Assembly (NCBI RefSeq): GCF_033807575.1 | Contig: NC_084727.1 | Location: forward strand, 6,200,001 to 6,264,000 | Source: Cydia pomonella | Taxonomy: Eukaryota; Arthropoda; Insecta; Lepidoptera; Tortricidae | Direction of reading: 5' to 3' | Length of the DNA: 64,000 bases | Part shown: piece after piece, positions 51,401-60,859 of the stretch | Numbering within the stretch: position 1 is the first letter of the stretch | Layout of the letters: each line of letters starts with the position of its first letter | Notes under the pieces: generated by a model | Databases searched by the model: none | What the model saw: only the letters and a program-made list of their open reading frames with translations | What the model was told of the DNA's origin: nothing | Made by a program: the position numbers and the translations under genes

Positions 51401-54400
51401 ACCGATCTCGCTGAGTGCAGTATACACAGTGGGCTCGAGTAACACAACAAACTATGATATTCTATGCCTACTTAAGACAAAGGTTGAGCCTCAACCGTTG
51501 AGGGCCCGCGCGATATCGCTTTTTCATATAAACGTAGTCCTCATTTTCTTCTCTAGATATTAACATTATTAAAAATATTTAGACACAATTTGTTGTATAT
51601 CAACCACAGCTGTTTTTCCGAATTTTTATTATTATAAAAGTTAGAAGCATTTTAAAATTTGTACGTACCTAATCGGTTTCTGCTCCCATTTTTTCGATAA
51701 AAAAAATCTAAATAAATCAAACGTCCCCTACGTTATAGCTATGGTACTATAAATATTTTTACATAATATACATCAAATTATGTAAAAATATTTTCCATAA
51801 AATCAAAATACAGAGAGGAAAATGTCGTTATGTTATAAATGAATTAATAAATCAATTTTGTTAAAAATAATAACAAAATATAATATTGCGCTTATTGTCA
51901 ACCCATTAAATGCTAATCACGACACGTCATAGCTTAGCTTCTACGATGCATTTTCGCTACATACCGGGAAACTCATCGACTACGACGTAGCGCTACGACC
52001 GATGCTTAGGGGTGAATTTGTTAATTATAATGTTAATATCCAGTACAGTAACACGTTGATAAAATATAAGAGCTGGCCTAGCGGTAAGAGCGTGCGACTT
52101 TTAACCCGGAGGTCGCGGATTCAAACCCCGGCTCGTAAGTACCAATTAGTTTTTCCGGACCGTACAAATATTATTTGATATTTACCAGTCGCGTTTCGGT
52201 GAAGTAAAACGTCGTGACCGGACTAATCCCAATAAGGCCTAGTATAGTTACCTATACCTACCCTCTGGGTTGGAATGTCAGATGACAGTCACTTTCATAA
52301 AAACTAGAGCCTACGCCAATTCTTGGGATAAAGCTTAGGAGCAAATCTGCTCCATATAATATTCAACCAAATTCAACTTAAACATGAAGATGCCATGGTT
52401 GCTAAATAAGTGGCAAATTTTTGACAGGCGCATACGAAACGTTAATTGTCAAGCTGACACCAGGCTCGGAATGAGCCGTGGCAAAAATGCCGGGACAATA
52501 CCAGAAAGACGAACATGTGGATAAAATCTGTGTCTATTCGCAGTGTACACCGATTTATGACGTGTAGTCCAACTTCGAACAAAAAAATGTGCAGATCTCG
52601 GGTAAAAACGAGTGACGACGCAACAGACTTAAGCATGTTTGCTAAGGGTTGCGCCCGGGCGACCAGAAAAAATTGTTAGTTATATTTTTATTATGAAAGA
52701 TTTTTTTTCGATTTTTTTTAACTTTTAGATTTGGCAGGTAGCTCTGCAGTCGGGTTTTCGAAGTGACGCTAAAATAATTCTTTTACTTTTTCCTTGTCCG
52801 AATATGATACTACTTATGCTCTCAAATATATCGTCAATATTTTTGTAACACCTTGTATAATGATCATAGGTGCCTATTATATTCATATATGTGTAGTCCA
52901 ACTTCGAACAAAAAAATGTGCAGATCTCGGGTAAAAACAAGTGACGACGCAACAGATTTAAGCATGTTTGCTAAGGGTTGCGCCCAGGCGAGCAAAAAAA
53001 TTTGTTAGTTATATTTTTATTACGAAAGACTTTTTTTTCGATTTTTTTTAACTTTTAGATTTAGCAGGTAGCTCTGCAGTCGGGTTTTTGAAATGACGCT
53101 AAAATATTTCTTTTTACTTTTTCCTTGTCCGAATATGATACTACTTATTCTCTCAAATATATCGTCAATATTTTTGTAACACCTTGTATAATGATCATAG
53201 GTGCCTATTATATTCATATATGTATAATACTTACCATTCTGTTTGTACCGGAATTAAAATAATCAAGGAATAAATGAAATGCCGTGGTACAGCACTGCGT
53301 CCGAGATTTTTAATTTCGAACGAGAATTATAAAATGTTCGAAGTTCGATTACTGCATCTAAAAAGACACTTCCTTATACTGTGTGGTGTGGTGTGGTGTG
53401 GGCCCCACGGTGTATAACATACGTCAGCACTTGTACCACTTACCCTAAAGCTGATGGATCCACTGCAGTTGACGTCGAAGGCTTTGAACACGTAGTGGGC
53501 GTATAGAGCTGAATCTGTAACAACAATATTATTTTTTTACAAGAACTACGTTACTATAGAGGCCGAGAAATTAAGGGTTGCAGGCTAAGTAGACATAGAC
53601 GGCCGAGCGTAGCGAGATCGGATAGAGATACGCAGCCGGCAACCCCGTTTCTCGCGGAGATTTGTATAGTGCTTTTCTCAAATTTGTTTTATTTGTAGGT
53701 TGACACAGCTAAAAACATTACGAAATGGTTGAATACCAAGTACTGTCACATCTTGACGTTTAAAAACAAAAGAAGGTTGCTTTACAGACCTAGGTGTATA
53801 AGGCTTTATGAAATCCCTTTACATATCATCTTCACTGACTACACTGCACTGCACTTCCTATGAAACACTTCACTTGACAACTGAATACTCATTTATTCCG
53901 AAACCAAATTTACCTTATAAGGGGCTGTAGAAAAATCTTAATAGCGTGAAGTAGCCGATAGATCAGCGACATCTACTATGAAATTGGGCAACTATAAAAA
54001 CTAAACATACTACATTTAACACTCATCGCAACGGATACTTAGTATTTCTGGACCTAATTTGAAGTCAGTCATGTCAACATTTCATTGCAACTGTGACAAG
54101 TAATACCTATTAACATCATCATAAATATTACAGGAAGAATATACCTATAATCACACATAAAATAAAATAACCGAGACGTATCGCGGTCACAGCAGGGAAC
54201 TTCGCCGTTTTTGGCCACATCAAGCGTACTGCGATCGCTTTCGTTTTTATAAGCTTTATTTAACTTACAATGTATGTTAGTACGGGTAAAATTTTGCAAG
54301 TTAAGAGAAAAGAATAGCTTTGCGGTCCTAGCAAAATAACGGTAATTTTTCTATGAAATTCTATTTCGGTAGAAAACGTTTTCCACTAACTAAATCTTCA

Positions 54401-56825
54401 CAAATCAATTTGTTGTTGATGTTGATCGCTTCAGCATAATACTAGTATATTTTTTTAAAAATAACAATGTTACAATTATAATATTCATAATGCAATGACA
54501 TGAGCTGCGCTAAGTGACATTTAAAGATAGTGGACCCGGCTACGTCCTTAAACTATGTCCTAAAGAGAGGTATGGGTATTGTGAATGTCATCTCGCTTTG
54601 TGTGGTAGGGCACAGCACAGCGGATGTCATTCCAGATCTAGAGCAGAGCCGAACTGGGGAAGTACCTCCACCTTACAGAAAACCGCAGCCAAATAACACT
54701 AGATTCTACTCATAGTGTTGTGTTCCTGCCGGTGAGTAAGGTTGCCAGAGCTCAATGAGGGTGCGGAGTGTTAGGGTCTGCTCTGGAGTTGCAGGCGTAC
54801 ATAAGCTACGGAGATTGCTTACCATCAGGCGGGCCGTATGCTTGTTTGCCACCGAAGTAGTATTAAAAAAAAGTCTCATAAATGAGAATCGAATTAGTGC
54901 CTGGTCTGCAGGCGTTCCTGACTGCTTAATATGATTTTATGGATACTGTGGTTAGGTTTTTATTGTTCGTGACGAGATAATCTAATGGAAATCATCCTTT
55001 ATAGCGTGATGAGGTTAAATAGTATACCGGGATATACCCAGGGTTGCTGTACGCCAGGATTTCCCCTGACATGTCTGGATTTTTGGTCCTGACGAGTGTC
55101 TTTTAAAAAATGTTTTTTTTAATGTTATAGGCAGCAAACGAGCAGACGAGCCGCCTGATGGGAAGCAGTCATCGCCGCCCATGGACATAAGCAACATCGA
55201 AGGAGCCACTTATGCGTTGCCAACCTTTGAGAACCCTAAATACCTGCTTCTTGAAGAATATTTTGTTCTGATATTTCGTGAAAAGAAAAACGACCCTCGC
55301 TCGGATCCTGTGGATCTAATAACTGCTTTAGGATGTTTAGGGTGATGTCCCGACTTTTGTCAGGATATATGTCCTGATTTATTTGGCATTTTTTCGTATG
55401 ATAACCCTAGATATAGGTACCGAATATGTCTGTCGGAGATTTGTGCGCAGACACATCTTTGCCTAATTCTCGTTATTCATTAACATAATTAAGCGCCAGA
55501 ATCATCTACCCAGTCAGATCTGACGGGACACGTCTATAATAATTGTACAGTATGTAACTGGACGTAAAGCAACCCGTTAATGTTTAGGTCATAGTGAGCA
55601 AGTTTTACTATGGGTCCAACCCAGAAATCGCGAAAAAAATGGCTGTTTCATACAATTTGGTTTGGTGGTCTGATGTTGAAATTTTCTATGGGAGAGTCAA
55701 TTTTTTTTCGCGTCTTTGGGGTTGGTCCCATAGTAAAAGTTGCTCTGCAAAGCAGCAGCTAATCTAACCATTACCAGGATTGAGTAAGTTTGCTTAAAAT
55801 TCCTTTTCGTTGAGTTACATACTGTATACCTAGATAAAAATATTGTATATTGCGAGATATATAATGTATGTACGGGTCATACTGATCAACTTTATAACGG
55901 AACCGACTATACATTTTAGCTCAAAGAACGTCGATGTTTATTATAAGACACACCAACGTTACTCCTATTGCATTTTTGTCCTCACATAGTAAATGCATTT
56001 TAAAACATAATTCTACGTACTCCATTTTACTAGAAATAGCAGTGATGACATTGACAGGATCTGTTATCAGTGTTATCACATTAATAAGCGAAGAGGATGT
56101 AATTATTCGATTTACCAAAGTTGACACAACGTAATGGCAAGATCAAACTAATAAAAAGGTTTTATTTCAACTGTTAATCGTGAAGGACCAGTCTAAGTAA
56201 ATTTTAATTTTGTTGTCAAACAGTAAAGCACTCTAGCCTGTTACACAGTTTAAAATAAGTAACATGTGCTTGTTTATTTGTTTATTTGTTTACAATATCG
56301 GGAACTGTCGTCGACTTGCAGTTTTAGTGTACCTACTCATAGTGTTGTGTTCCTGCCGGTGAGTAAGGTTGCCAGAGCTCAACGAGAGTAGGTTAGGGTC
56401 GGCAACGCGCATGTAACTCCTCTGGAGTTGTAGGCGTACATAGGCTACGGATACTGCTTACCATCAGGCAGGCCGTATGCTTGTTTGCCACCGACGTAGT
56501 ATAAAAAAAAATTGTTTTTCGCTTGTTCGAGTTTAGGATATTTTTTTTTAATTTTGTTTTTGGGAAACAGTTTATTTATAAGTTTGTCTATCATAATTCG
56601 AAAGTACTACCGATAGAAAATCGCCCTGCCGCGGGAAAACAACCACTAAAATTTCACGGTGTATATGTAGAGGAAAATATTTTCCAAGTTCTAATTGGTG
56701 TTTAGCTATAATATCTACATTCGTTTGGAATTGCTTAAAATGTTGGTTTACTTACTGCCGTGAGGAAAAAACTTGGCGTAAATATCTTTAAAGGAGTCCT
56801 CGTGCACCACGCCCTCCGGACATTC
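42366..56825 (-). CDS. KCNIP: Kv-channel-interacting protein (KChIP)-like EF-hand calcium sensor, 3' part
   Basis: Four exons on the - strand, 56825-56756, 53514-53444, 43837-43628 and 42494-42366, encode the last 159 residues. All introns are GT-AG, with phases 1, 0, 0. Read in order: ECPEGVVHEDSFKDIYAKFF (degenerate EF-hand 1, with the Cys-Pro typical of the family); SALYAHYVFKAF with loop DVNCSGSISFRE (EF-hand 2); LLVTLSTLLRGSVYERLRWA with loop DVDGDGAITRGE (EF-hand 3); VDRVFHKL with loop DLNQDGVITIEE (EF-hand 4); and the family C-terminus FLESCLKDD...RSLQMFDTAL-stop. EF-hands 2-4 keep the acidic positions for calcium. KChIPs bind the N-terminus of Kv4 (Shal) channels and tune A-type potassium current; the fly relative is CG5890. 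The family is usually 190-250 residues, so the N-terminal exon(s) lie beyond 64000 or in unread form at 56.8-64 kb. The introns hold SINEs, MITEs and LINE pieces. Confidence 0.92.
43382..43627 (-). repeat. Two extra tandem copies of part of the KChIP EF-hand 3 exon
   Basis: Units 43505-43627 and 43382-43504 (about 123 bp each) repeat the exon segment 43628-43749. On the - strand unit 2 still reads AITRGELAEVVVAVELLGRR but loses a codon, then frameshifts. Unit 3 reads RGELAEVVVEVHELLGRRAP and on to HARLDDAKV without a stop. They lie in the intron, downstream of the normal donor. Confidence 0.85.
43628..43837 (-). CDS. KCNIP: KChIP-like exon: EF-hand 3
   Basis: 70 codons, from acceptor GTCCACAG|GAGCTCC to donor AATGAACAG|GTATGG, phase 0 on both sides. 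It encodes RGSVYERLRWAFRLYDVDGD, GAITRGELAEVVVAVHELLG, then a linker RRAPPGSPHARLDDAKANEQ. The donor falls exactly at the junction with the next tandem unit. Confidence 0.92.
44249..44703 (+). mobile_element. Hairpin-ended repeat with tRNA-like segment, copy 2
   Basis: Same order as 29505-29962: TTATACCTTTAAACGAGC, (TA)n, GGAAACGGCTCTAACGATTT, tRNA-like TTCAGCGGGTTAAGACGCGG with GGGTTCGGATCTCGCACGGT, and the terminal hairpin ACCGAGCAAAGCTCGGTCGC. The B-box-like motif has decayed. Confidence 0.75.
45898..46018 (-). pseudogene. LINE C-terminal fragment
   Basis: On the - strand it reads WRDDIVAEAGITWTRVAADR, NEWNRREEAYVRKWTAQ-stop, the conserved end of insect endonuclease-reverse transcriptase LINE proteins. 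Only the last ~37 codons remain. It lies in the KChIP intron. Confidence 0.75.
46403..46738 (-). mobile_element. tRNA-derived SINE, copy 4
   Basis: Full length on the - strand with intact A and B boxes. Perfect 18-base duplication ATAGGATAAGGTATATCT at 46385-46402 and 46739-46756. Confidence 0.95.
47042..47540 (-). pseudogene. LINE 3' fragment with C-terminal Cys-rich region
   Basis: On the - strand a frame reads GFDLPRKLWCRLNRLRTGHG, CCNSLTYKWGWIVSPLCECG, EEEQTTERISIAIQRGNAAG, then VLGTMPQGPILDIS-stop. The R-x-R-T-G-H-G ... S-P-x-C-x-C-G-x-x-x-Q-T pattern is the region after RNase H in insect LINEs. The 3' tail matches 6562-6728 and 9713-9772. Confidence 0.7.
47930..48255 (-). repeat. Uninterrupted copy of the repeat at 17740-18530
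   Basis: On the - strand it carries GTTGTGCAACAAGAGAGGAA, GAACATATTAAAGGTTAAAA and AACATCAAGTAAAGTTAACC without the 537 bp insertion seen at 17900-18436. Confidence 0.65.
48263..48470. mobile_element. mariner-type MITE TACAGTCAGCATCAAAAGTA, copy 1
   Basis: Ends TACAGTCAGCATCAAAAGTA and TACTTTTGATGCTGACTGTA are exact complements over 20 bases, bounded by TA. Interior CGCGCCAAAAGTATCTGATA. Confidence 0.85.
48609..48804. mobile_element. mariner-type MITE TACAGTCAGCATCAAAAGTA, copy 2 (inverted)
   Basis: Same ends, interior in opposite orientation to 48263-48470 (TATCAGATACTTTTGGCGCG). The two copies are 138 bp apart. Confidence 0.85.
49027..49352 (-). mobile_element. tRNA-derived SINE, copy 5
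   Basis: Full length on the - strand, flanked by TTTAGTCTCTAAAT at 49013-49026 and 49353-49366. Confidence 0.95.
49691..49903 (+). mobile_element. ACGGAACCC repeat, short subfamily
   Basis: Starts AACCGGACAAGTGCGAGTCG and ends GGTACGGAACCCTAAAAA, with GACGGACGGACGGACAGCGG inside. About 213 bp, compact and complete-looking. Confidence 0.75.
49963..50267 (+). mobile_element. tRNA-derived SINE, copy 6
   Basis: Slightly degraded head (GAAGGCCTAGCGGTAAGAGC) with a 3' end intact to ACAACGCGAGGAAGAAAAG. Perfect 18-base duplication ATTGAAATTACATTGGTT at 49945-49962 and 50268-50285. Confidence 0.95.
51069..51400. repeat. Tandem ~130 bp repeat, 2.5 copies
   Basis: CACTGTCGCTCCAAGAGGTA begins at 51069 and 51211. 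Both units continue through GATTTACGAGAATTTGCGC and (A)CGCAA(G/T)AATTTTT to AACCAGCTATCA-like ends. A third, degraded unit begins GACGCTCCAAGTGGTATA at 51342. In the KChIP intron; no function seen. Confidence 0.75.
52069..52510 (+). mobile_element. tRNA-derived SINE, copy 7, with a ~111 bp insertion
   Basis: Head GAGCTGGCCTAGCGGTAAGA. Continuity breaks after CCAATTCTTGGGATA (about 52329) and resumes at TTAATTGTCAAGCTGACACC (about 52440). The interposed segment starts AAGCTTAGGAGCAAATCTGC and has no counterpart in the other six copies. No clean target duplication. Confidence 0.8.
52561..53221. repeat. Direct tandem duplication, two ~330 bp units
   Basis: Units 52561-52888 and 52889-53221 both run from GTGTAGTCCAACTTCGAACA to TAGGTGCCTATTATATTCAT with only a few differences. 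The second lies about 220 bp from the KChIP EF-hand 2 exon. Frames inside are repeat artefacts. Confidence 0.9.
53444..53514 (-). CDS. KCNIP: KChIP-like exon: EF-hand 2
   Basis: Completes an Asn codon across the splice, then 23 codons (SALYAHYVFKAFDVNCSGSI then SFR). Acceptor TTGTTACAG|ATTC, donor TTTAGG|GTAAGT. The loop's twelfth residue, Glu, is supplied by the next exon. Confidence 0.92.
54306..54460. repeat. Repeat shared with 16570-16740
   Basis: TTTTTCTATGAAATTC(T/C)ATTTCGG(T/G)AGAAAACG, ACTAAATCTT(C/A)ACAAAT and ATCGCTTCAG(C/A)ATAATA occur in both, in the same orientation. Function unknown. Confidence 0.5.
54583..54870 (-). mobile_element. Repeat 'GTCGGTGGCAAACAAGCATA', copy 3
   Basis: Reverse copy of the family at 25049-25355, including the far end (GATGTCATTCCAGATCTAGA). 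KChIP intron. Confidence 0.75.
55120..55245 (+). repeat. Dispersed repeat GCAGCAAACGAGCAGACGAG
   Basis: Contains CGCCTGATGGGAAGCAGTCA, TCGCCGCCCATGGACATAAG and TATGCGTTGCCAACCTTTGA. It is distantly parallel to the GGCAAACAAGCATACGGCC family, so probably a related element. Confidence 0.5.
55586..55747. mobile_element. Palindromic repeat GGTCATAGTGAGCAAG ... TTGCTCTG
   Basis: GAGCAAGTTTTACTATGGGT at the left is mirrored by CCCATAGTAAAAGTTGCTC at the right, with CGCGAAAAAAA and its inverse inside. Related copies at 6348, 33410 and 59030. Confidence 0.65.
56332..56511 (-). mobile_element. Repeat 'GTCGGTGGCAAACAAGCATA', copy 4 (truncated)
   Basis: Reverse copy lacking the far third. It ends at CCTACTCATAGTGTTGTGTT. 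About 245 bp before the KChIP EF-hand 1 exon. Confidence 0.75.
56756..56825 (-). CDS. KCNIP: KChIP-like exon: degenerate EF-hand 1
   Basis: Acceptor TTCTTCCTCAG|GAATGT, donor CACGGCA|GTAAGT (phase 1). Encodes ECPEGVVHEDSFKDIYAKFF then PHG. The Cys-Pro pair makes this EF-hand unable to bind calcium, as throughout the neuronal calcium sensor family. Earlier exons were not found in the window. Confidence 0.9.
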
Positions 56826-56892
56826 CTGAGGAAGAAAGAAAACAGGTTTTTAATTCATATTAATTGCTAACTACGAGCATAGAGAAATAGGT

Positions 56893-57420
56893 CAGCATAG
56901 AGTTCTCACTCCATTAGTTTTTTATCAAGACGCTTATTATTTGCGTAGTGGATTTATCAGTACCGCTACTTGACACTAGATGTCACGAGTGTCGCGACTG
57001 ATGAAAAGTGTATTACTCTTATTCTTATTTTATTTTTATATAAATCAATAAATATTTTGGACATTATTATACAAATTGACTAAGGTAAGCTAAATAAGGC
57101 TTGTGTTGAGGGTACTTAGACAACGATATATATAATATATAAATATGTATAAATACTTAAATACATAGAAAACACCCGTGACTCAGGAACAGATATCATC
57201 CGTGCTCATCACACGAAATAAATGTCACTACCCACTACGCCAGACCGGTCGTCAAACAACAACTCAACTCAACTATTTACAACTAATATTGAGCAGAAGG
57301 AGTTGAAAATAGAGTTCCGGTTAGCTGAAAATTGTTGAGCATTGGAATTTTCGTTCGTTGCGACATCTATTGTCAAGTAGCAGAACTGATAAATCCGCTA
57401 CTTAACGCTAGATGTCGACT
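56893..57420. mobile_element. MITE family 'TCTCACTCCATTAG/ATCAG', copy split by a SINE-like repeat
   Basis: The outer parts (GCTACTTGACACTAGATGTC; AATTGTTGAGCATTGGAATT; TTCGTTCGTTGCGACATCTA) match 16096-16600. The interior 57008-57263 is a - strand repeat with CAAGCCTTATTTAGCTTACC and a tRNA-like head remnant GACGACCGGTCTGGCGTAGT. Confidence 0.6.
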
Positions 57421-57804
57421 ACGAAAAGAATAACCGTTTTGGTAAGAATACTGAGACATGAAGCGAGCACTATATCAACTAGTACGAGTAAATCCACAGA
57501 GCAGGGGGCCAGGCATAGCCAAGATTACAATCGAGCATCAGCAAATACCAAGAACAAAAAAGGACGAGAAAAAAATTGTATCAAAATGTCAGAGACTACG
57601 AAAAGTCACGTGATGATTAAGATGAAGCCTAGATAATTTAAGTTACGACTGAAGTTTTCTATTGACGATTATCATCTTGATTAATTGTAGTCTCTCATGT
57701 ATCTAGACGTAGGGCCGCTAAGACAAAACTGTAACTTCATTACAAACAGATTTCGTACGCACACACACTCGCTTGTTGGATCTGTGTGATTCACTGATCA
57801 GGAC

Positions 57805-57940
57805 GCGTAGCCAACGTACCTATCGTTCACGCTCCGTGGCGAACGAAACGCAACTGTCACAGTCGCACTAATATGGAAGAGTAATAGAGAGATGACTACG
57901 CTAAGCCACGGAGCGTTAACGATTGGCACGTTGGCTATGC
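57805..57940. mobile_element. Palindromic MITE GCGTAGCCAACGTACCTATC
   Basis: Arms 57805-57840 and 57905-57940 are imperfect inverted copies (CGTAGCCAACGT ... ACGTTGGCTATG; GCTCCGTGGC ... GCCACGGAGC). Confidence 0.7.
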
Positions 57941-58094
57941 AGCCAGCTTCGAGTTGTTATCTTGAGAAAATCGAGATTATGAAACACAGGCAGATCGATC
58001 TAGGTCCGAACGAAACAAAGCTTCTACAATGGGTACTAGGCGAAGATATACATAAGTTAAGATATGTTTGCGGTAGAGACGTCCGGGTGTTGGT

Positions 58095-58273
58095 GTGCCG
58101 AGGCCAAAATTTTCTTGGGCGAATTGGGGCGGCGGTTGAGGGAGAGGGGTCATGACCCTCGTTCCGGGTCATTCCTGATGCAGAGGCTGTCTATCGCGAT
58201 TCAGCGTGGCAACGCGGCGAGCGTGATGGGCACCTTTGCGTCTGGGAGGGCTCGGGACGGGTTGTTTGATTAA
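58095..58273 (+). pseudogene. LINE C-terminal fragment (SIAIQRGNAAS)
   Basis: Reads GELGRRLRERGHDPRSGSFL, MQRLSIAIQRGNAASVMGTF, then ASGRARDGLFD-stop. The same C-terminal motif ends the LINE pieces at 6562 and 47042, but the sequence is a different subfamily. Only ~60 codons remain. Confidence 0.65.
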
Positions 58274-58689
58274 TTTTTGTATTTGTGTGTTTCTTTTTGT
58301 TTACTTTTATTCCTGTTTAGTTTATAGTCAATTTTAATGTTTTTTTTTTCATTGTATTTAAATAATTGTTTACATAATACATCAAGTAATTATCTTTAGC
58401 TGTAAAACATTACAAATCTAAATTAATGCTTTTAATAATTGTCCATTTATATGCAAACATGACAATTTATATTACATTAAAAATTTAACAAGTTAAGATA
58501 AAGATAAGATAAAAAATATGTTTTTTGCACATTAAGGACATAGAAAAAGTATACAGTAGTTGTTTCTAGGAGTTTCTAGGAGACGTGCATAACTAAGTTG
58601 ACAACAGAGTTTCCAGGATTCCCCGCACTAGGCTAGGCCTATATGTGAGACCGAATGTATAAAGTACATTTATATATCATGCAAGTCAA

Positions 58690-58862
58690 CGAAAAATTAA
58701 ATATATTTTTATAGTGAATAAATAACATACATAACTCAGGAATTTAGTATTCGTGATAAACACATAAACCCCTTACCCTTACCCTTACCGGGATTCAAAC
58801 CCGGGACCTCAAGCTTCATAAGGCAGGGTCACTACTCACGACCGACTAAGCTATTAGGAAGC
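58690..58862 (-). mobile_element. tRNA-headed SINE-like repeat, degraded
   Basis: On the - strand, TAGCTTAGTCGGTCGTGAGT (A-box-like) and CGGGTTTGAATCCCGGTAAG (B-box) are followed by a T/A-rich body. It matches the SINE-like sequence inside 57008-57263. Not a functional tRNA: no acceptor stem pairing was seen. Confidence 0.5.
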
Positions 58863-59029
58863 CATTAAATTACAGATTTATCTCTGTCTTAGCTACCTCT
58901 GCCTATGTTTCAATGCGTTAGAATGTATATTTTAAAAAACATGACAAATGTTTCAAGTTTTTTACTGCTTTAGCGCTACACCTGTATAGCGCACCTGCAA
59001 TACCCTGCAATAATATACGGGGTGAATAT

Positions 59030-59185
59030 ATAGGTCATATTGAGCAACTTTTACTATGGAAACAAACTCGAAATCGCGAAAAAATAATTACTCTCCCATA
59101 GTACATGTCAAAATGCATGAAACAGTCTTTTTTTTTCGCGATTTCGAGCTTGGTCCCACTTCCCTTAGTAACAGTATGACTTATA
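59030..59185. mobile_element. Palindromic repeat TATAGGTCATATTGAGCAAC
   Basis: GTCATATTGAGCAACTTTTA is mirrored by TTAGTAACAGTATGAC, with ACTCGAAATCGCGAAAAAA and its inverse TTTTTCGCGATTTCGAGC inside. Confidence 0.65.
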
Positions 59186-59649
59186 TAAGTAATATATTCA
59201 ACCCGTAAATTATTGCAGGTGACTAAATAAACATCCTGTATTGTATTTAATTACTAAATCATAACTCTGTGGTTGGAATCGAGAAATCATTGCCCGTGAC
59301 CTTAACGACCTCATTAGTGCTCAAACATGGGGTTATTATCGACTTCACACGCTACCATGCAACTAAGTACTACTGATACTCGAAAAGTTTTTAACATTGA
59401 TCGTACAATTTCTTATGAGTTTGTTTGAGGACTTGAGCGATATAACAAACATTGAATTTTTCATGGAAAAAATGAGTAATTGACAATATGAAACATTGAA
59501 ATGTCGGTTATCGGTGTTATTTAAGCTTTATAGATAATTTGTAAAATTATTGAATAAGATAGCTACCGCGAAGTGAATTTTCATAATTGAAATACAGGAT
59601 CGGTACGTGCACTATGGTTTTTGCTATGTCTCTATGAATTAGGCTAATT

Positions 59650-59912
59650 CCATTGACATATATCATGTATCTAAGGACGCGCCTTACGAGCACTAAGAAT
59701 GGTGGTAGTTCAGTAGTGTCATTTACGAATTCGAACCAATCATGTAGTTTAACGCAACTAAGTGCGTCCAATCGCGCGCGTGTTGCGAACTCATCAACAA
59801 ATCGCGTTGTGGCGTTAGACTGCAGGATTGGCTCGAATTCGTGTGCGTGACACCGCTGTACTGGCCGCATTCTTATTTCCCGTAACGCCCGTCCTTAGAC
59901 ATATGTCAATGG
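59650..59912. mobile_element. Palindromic MITE, CCATTGACATAT ends, copy 2
   Basis: CCATTGACATATATCATGTA ... TTAGACATATGTCAATGG, with the inner palindrome around GCAACTAAGTGCGTCCAATC. Same family as 40010-40275. Confidence 0.75.
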
Positions 59913-60621
59913 TGAAAAGTTCTATATACCAAATAGGAGATAAGTAAAATAGTCCCGGATTTCCCAACGGGTATTTTTTCTATATCTATTTGGATAGGGG
60001 CTTGTCTTTCCTGCTATGAGGGATCAGAGTGACTTTTCTGTTCTAGGACATTTACACGAGTAGATACATGGCCAATTTATAAATAAATATTTTTTATTGT
60101 ACAAAAAGGACATAGAAAAAGAATACAGTAATTGTTTCTAGGAGTTTCTAGGAGACGTGCCTAACTAGGTTGACAACTATTTCGCACAGCGTATAAGTAT
60201 CGCCATACAGCAGGGAAATACGTTCATCCTTTTAGGCACCTTGCCCATTGACGGCGATTTGGGCCAAATTTTTTAACTTTAATTTAAGTTTTATTATGTT
60301 TGTTTATTTCTTTGTTTTTGGATATTAAATACATTCATAATTTATTAATAAGTCCATTCAATTTTGAAGCAGGCTGTATGTCACTAATATGCATATAACA
60401 CGTAGTTTTTTGACCGTAGCGTTAACGAATTTAAACTCGGGCATTTTGCTTTCCTATGTCCGGATGTTCTCCTCTACGGGTCGCAATTCTTAATCGAATC
60501 TCGTGAAATTTTGTGACCATTCTATGATTACATAGTTTTTTTGTAGAGACAGTATTAAGATTTTTTCAAAATGCGGAATTGGCATAAAGGACTTCGCCAC
60601 AATAGCGTCTATAGCGCTTAA

Positions 60622-60859
60622 AACATGGACATATATCTAAGGACGAGCCTAACTGTCACTAATAATGGCGCTAGTTCAGTGGTGTCACTCACGAATTCGA
60701 GCCAATCGTACAGTCTAACGGAACTAGTTGCGACCAATCGACCAATCGCGTTGTTGCGTTAGACTGCACGATTGGCTTGAATTCGTGCGCGTGAAACCGC
60801 TGTACTGGCCCCATTCTCATTGCCCGAAAGGCCCGTCCTTAGATATATATGTCAATGGC
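60622..60859. mobile_element. Palindromic MITE, CCATTGACATAT ends, copy 3
   Basis: GACATATATCTAAGGACGAG ... CTTAGATATATATGTCAATG, inner ATTCGAGCCAATCGTACAGT mirrored by ACTGCACGATTGGCTTGAAT. 710 bp from copy 2. Confidence 0.75.

Noticed and set aside
57957..58172. Possible upstream exon of the KChIP-like gene on the - strand
   Set aside because: No similarity to the family's N-terminal part; the opposite strand is a LINE C-terminus.
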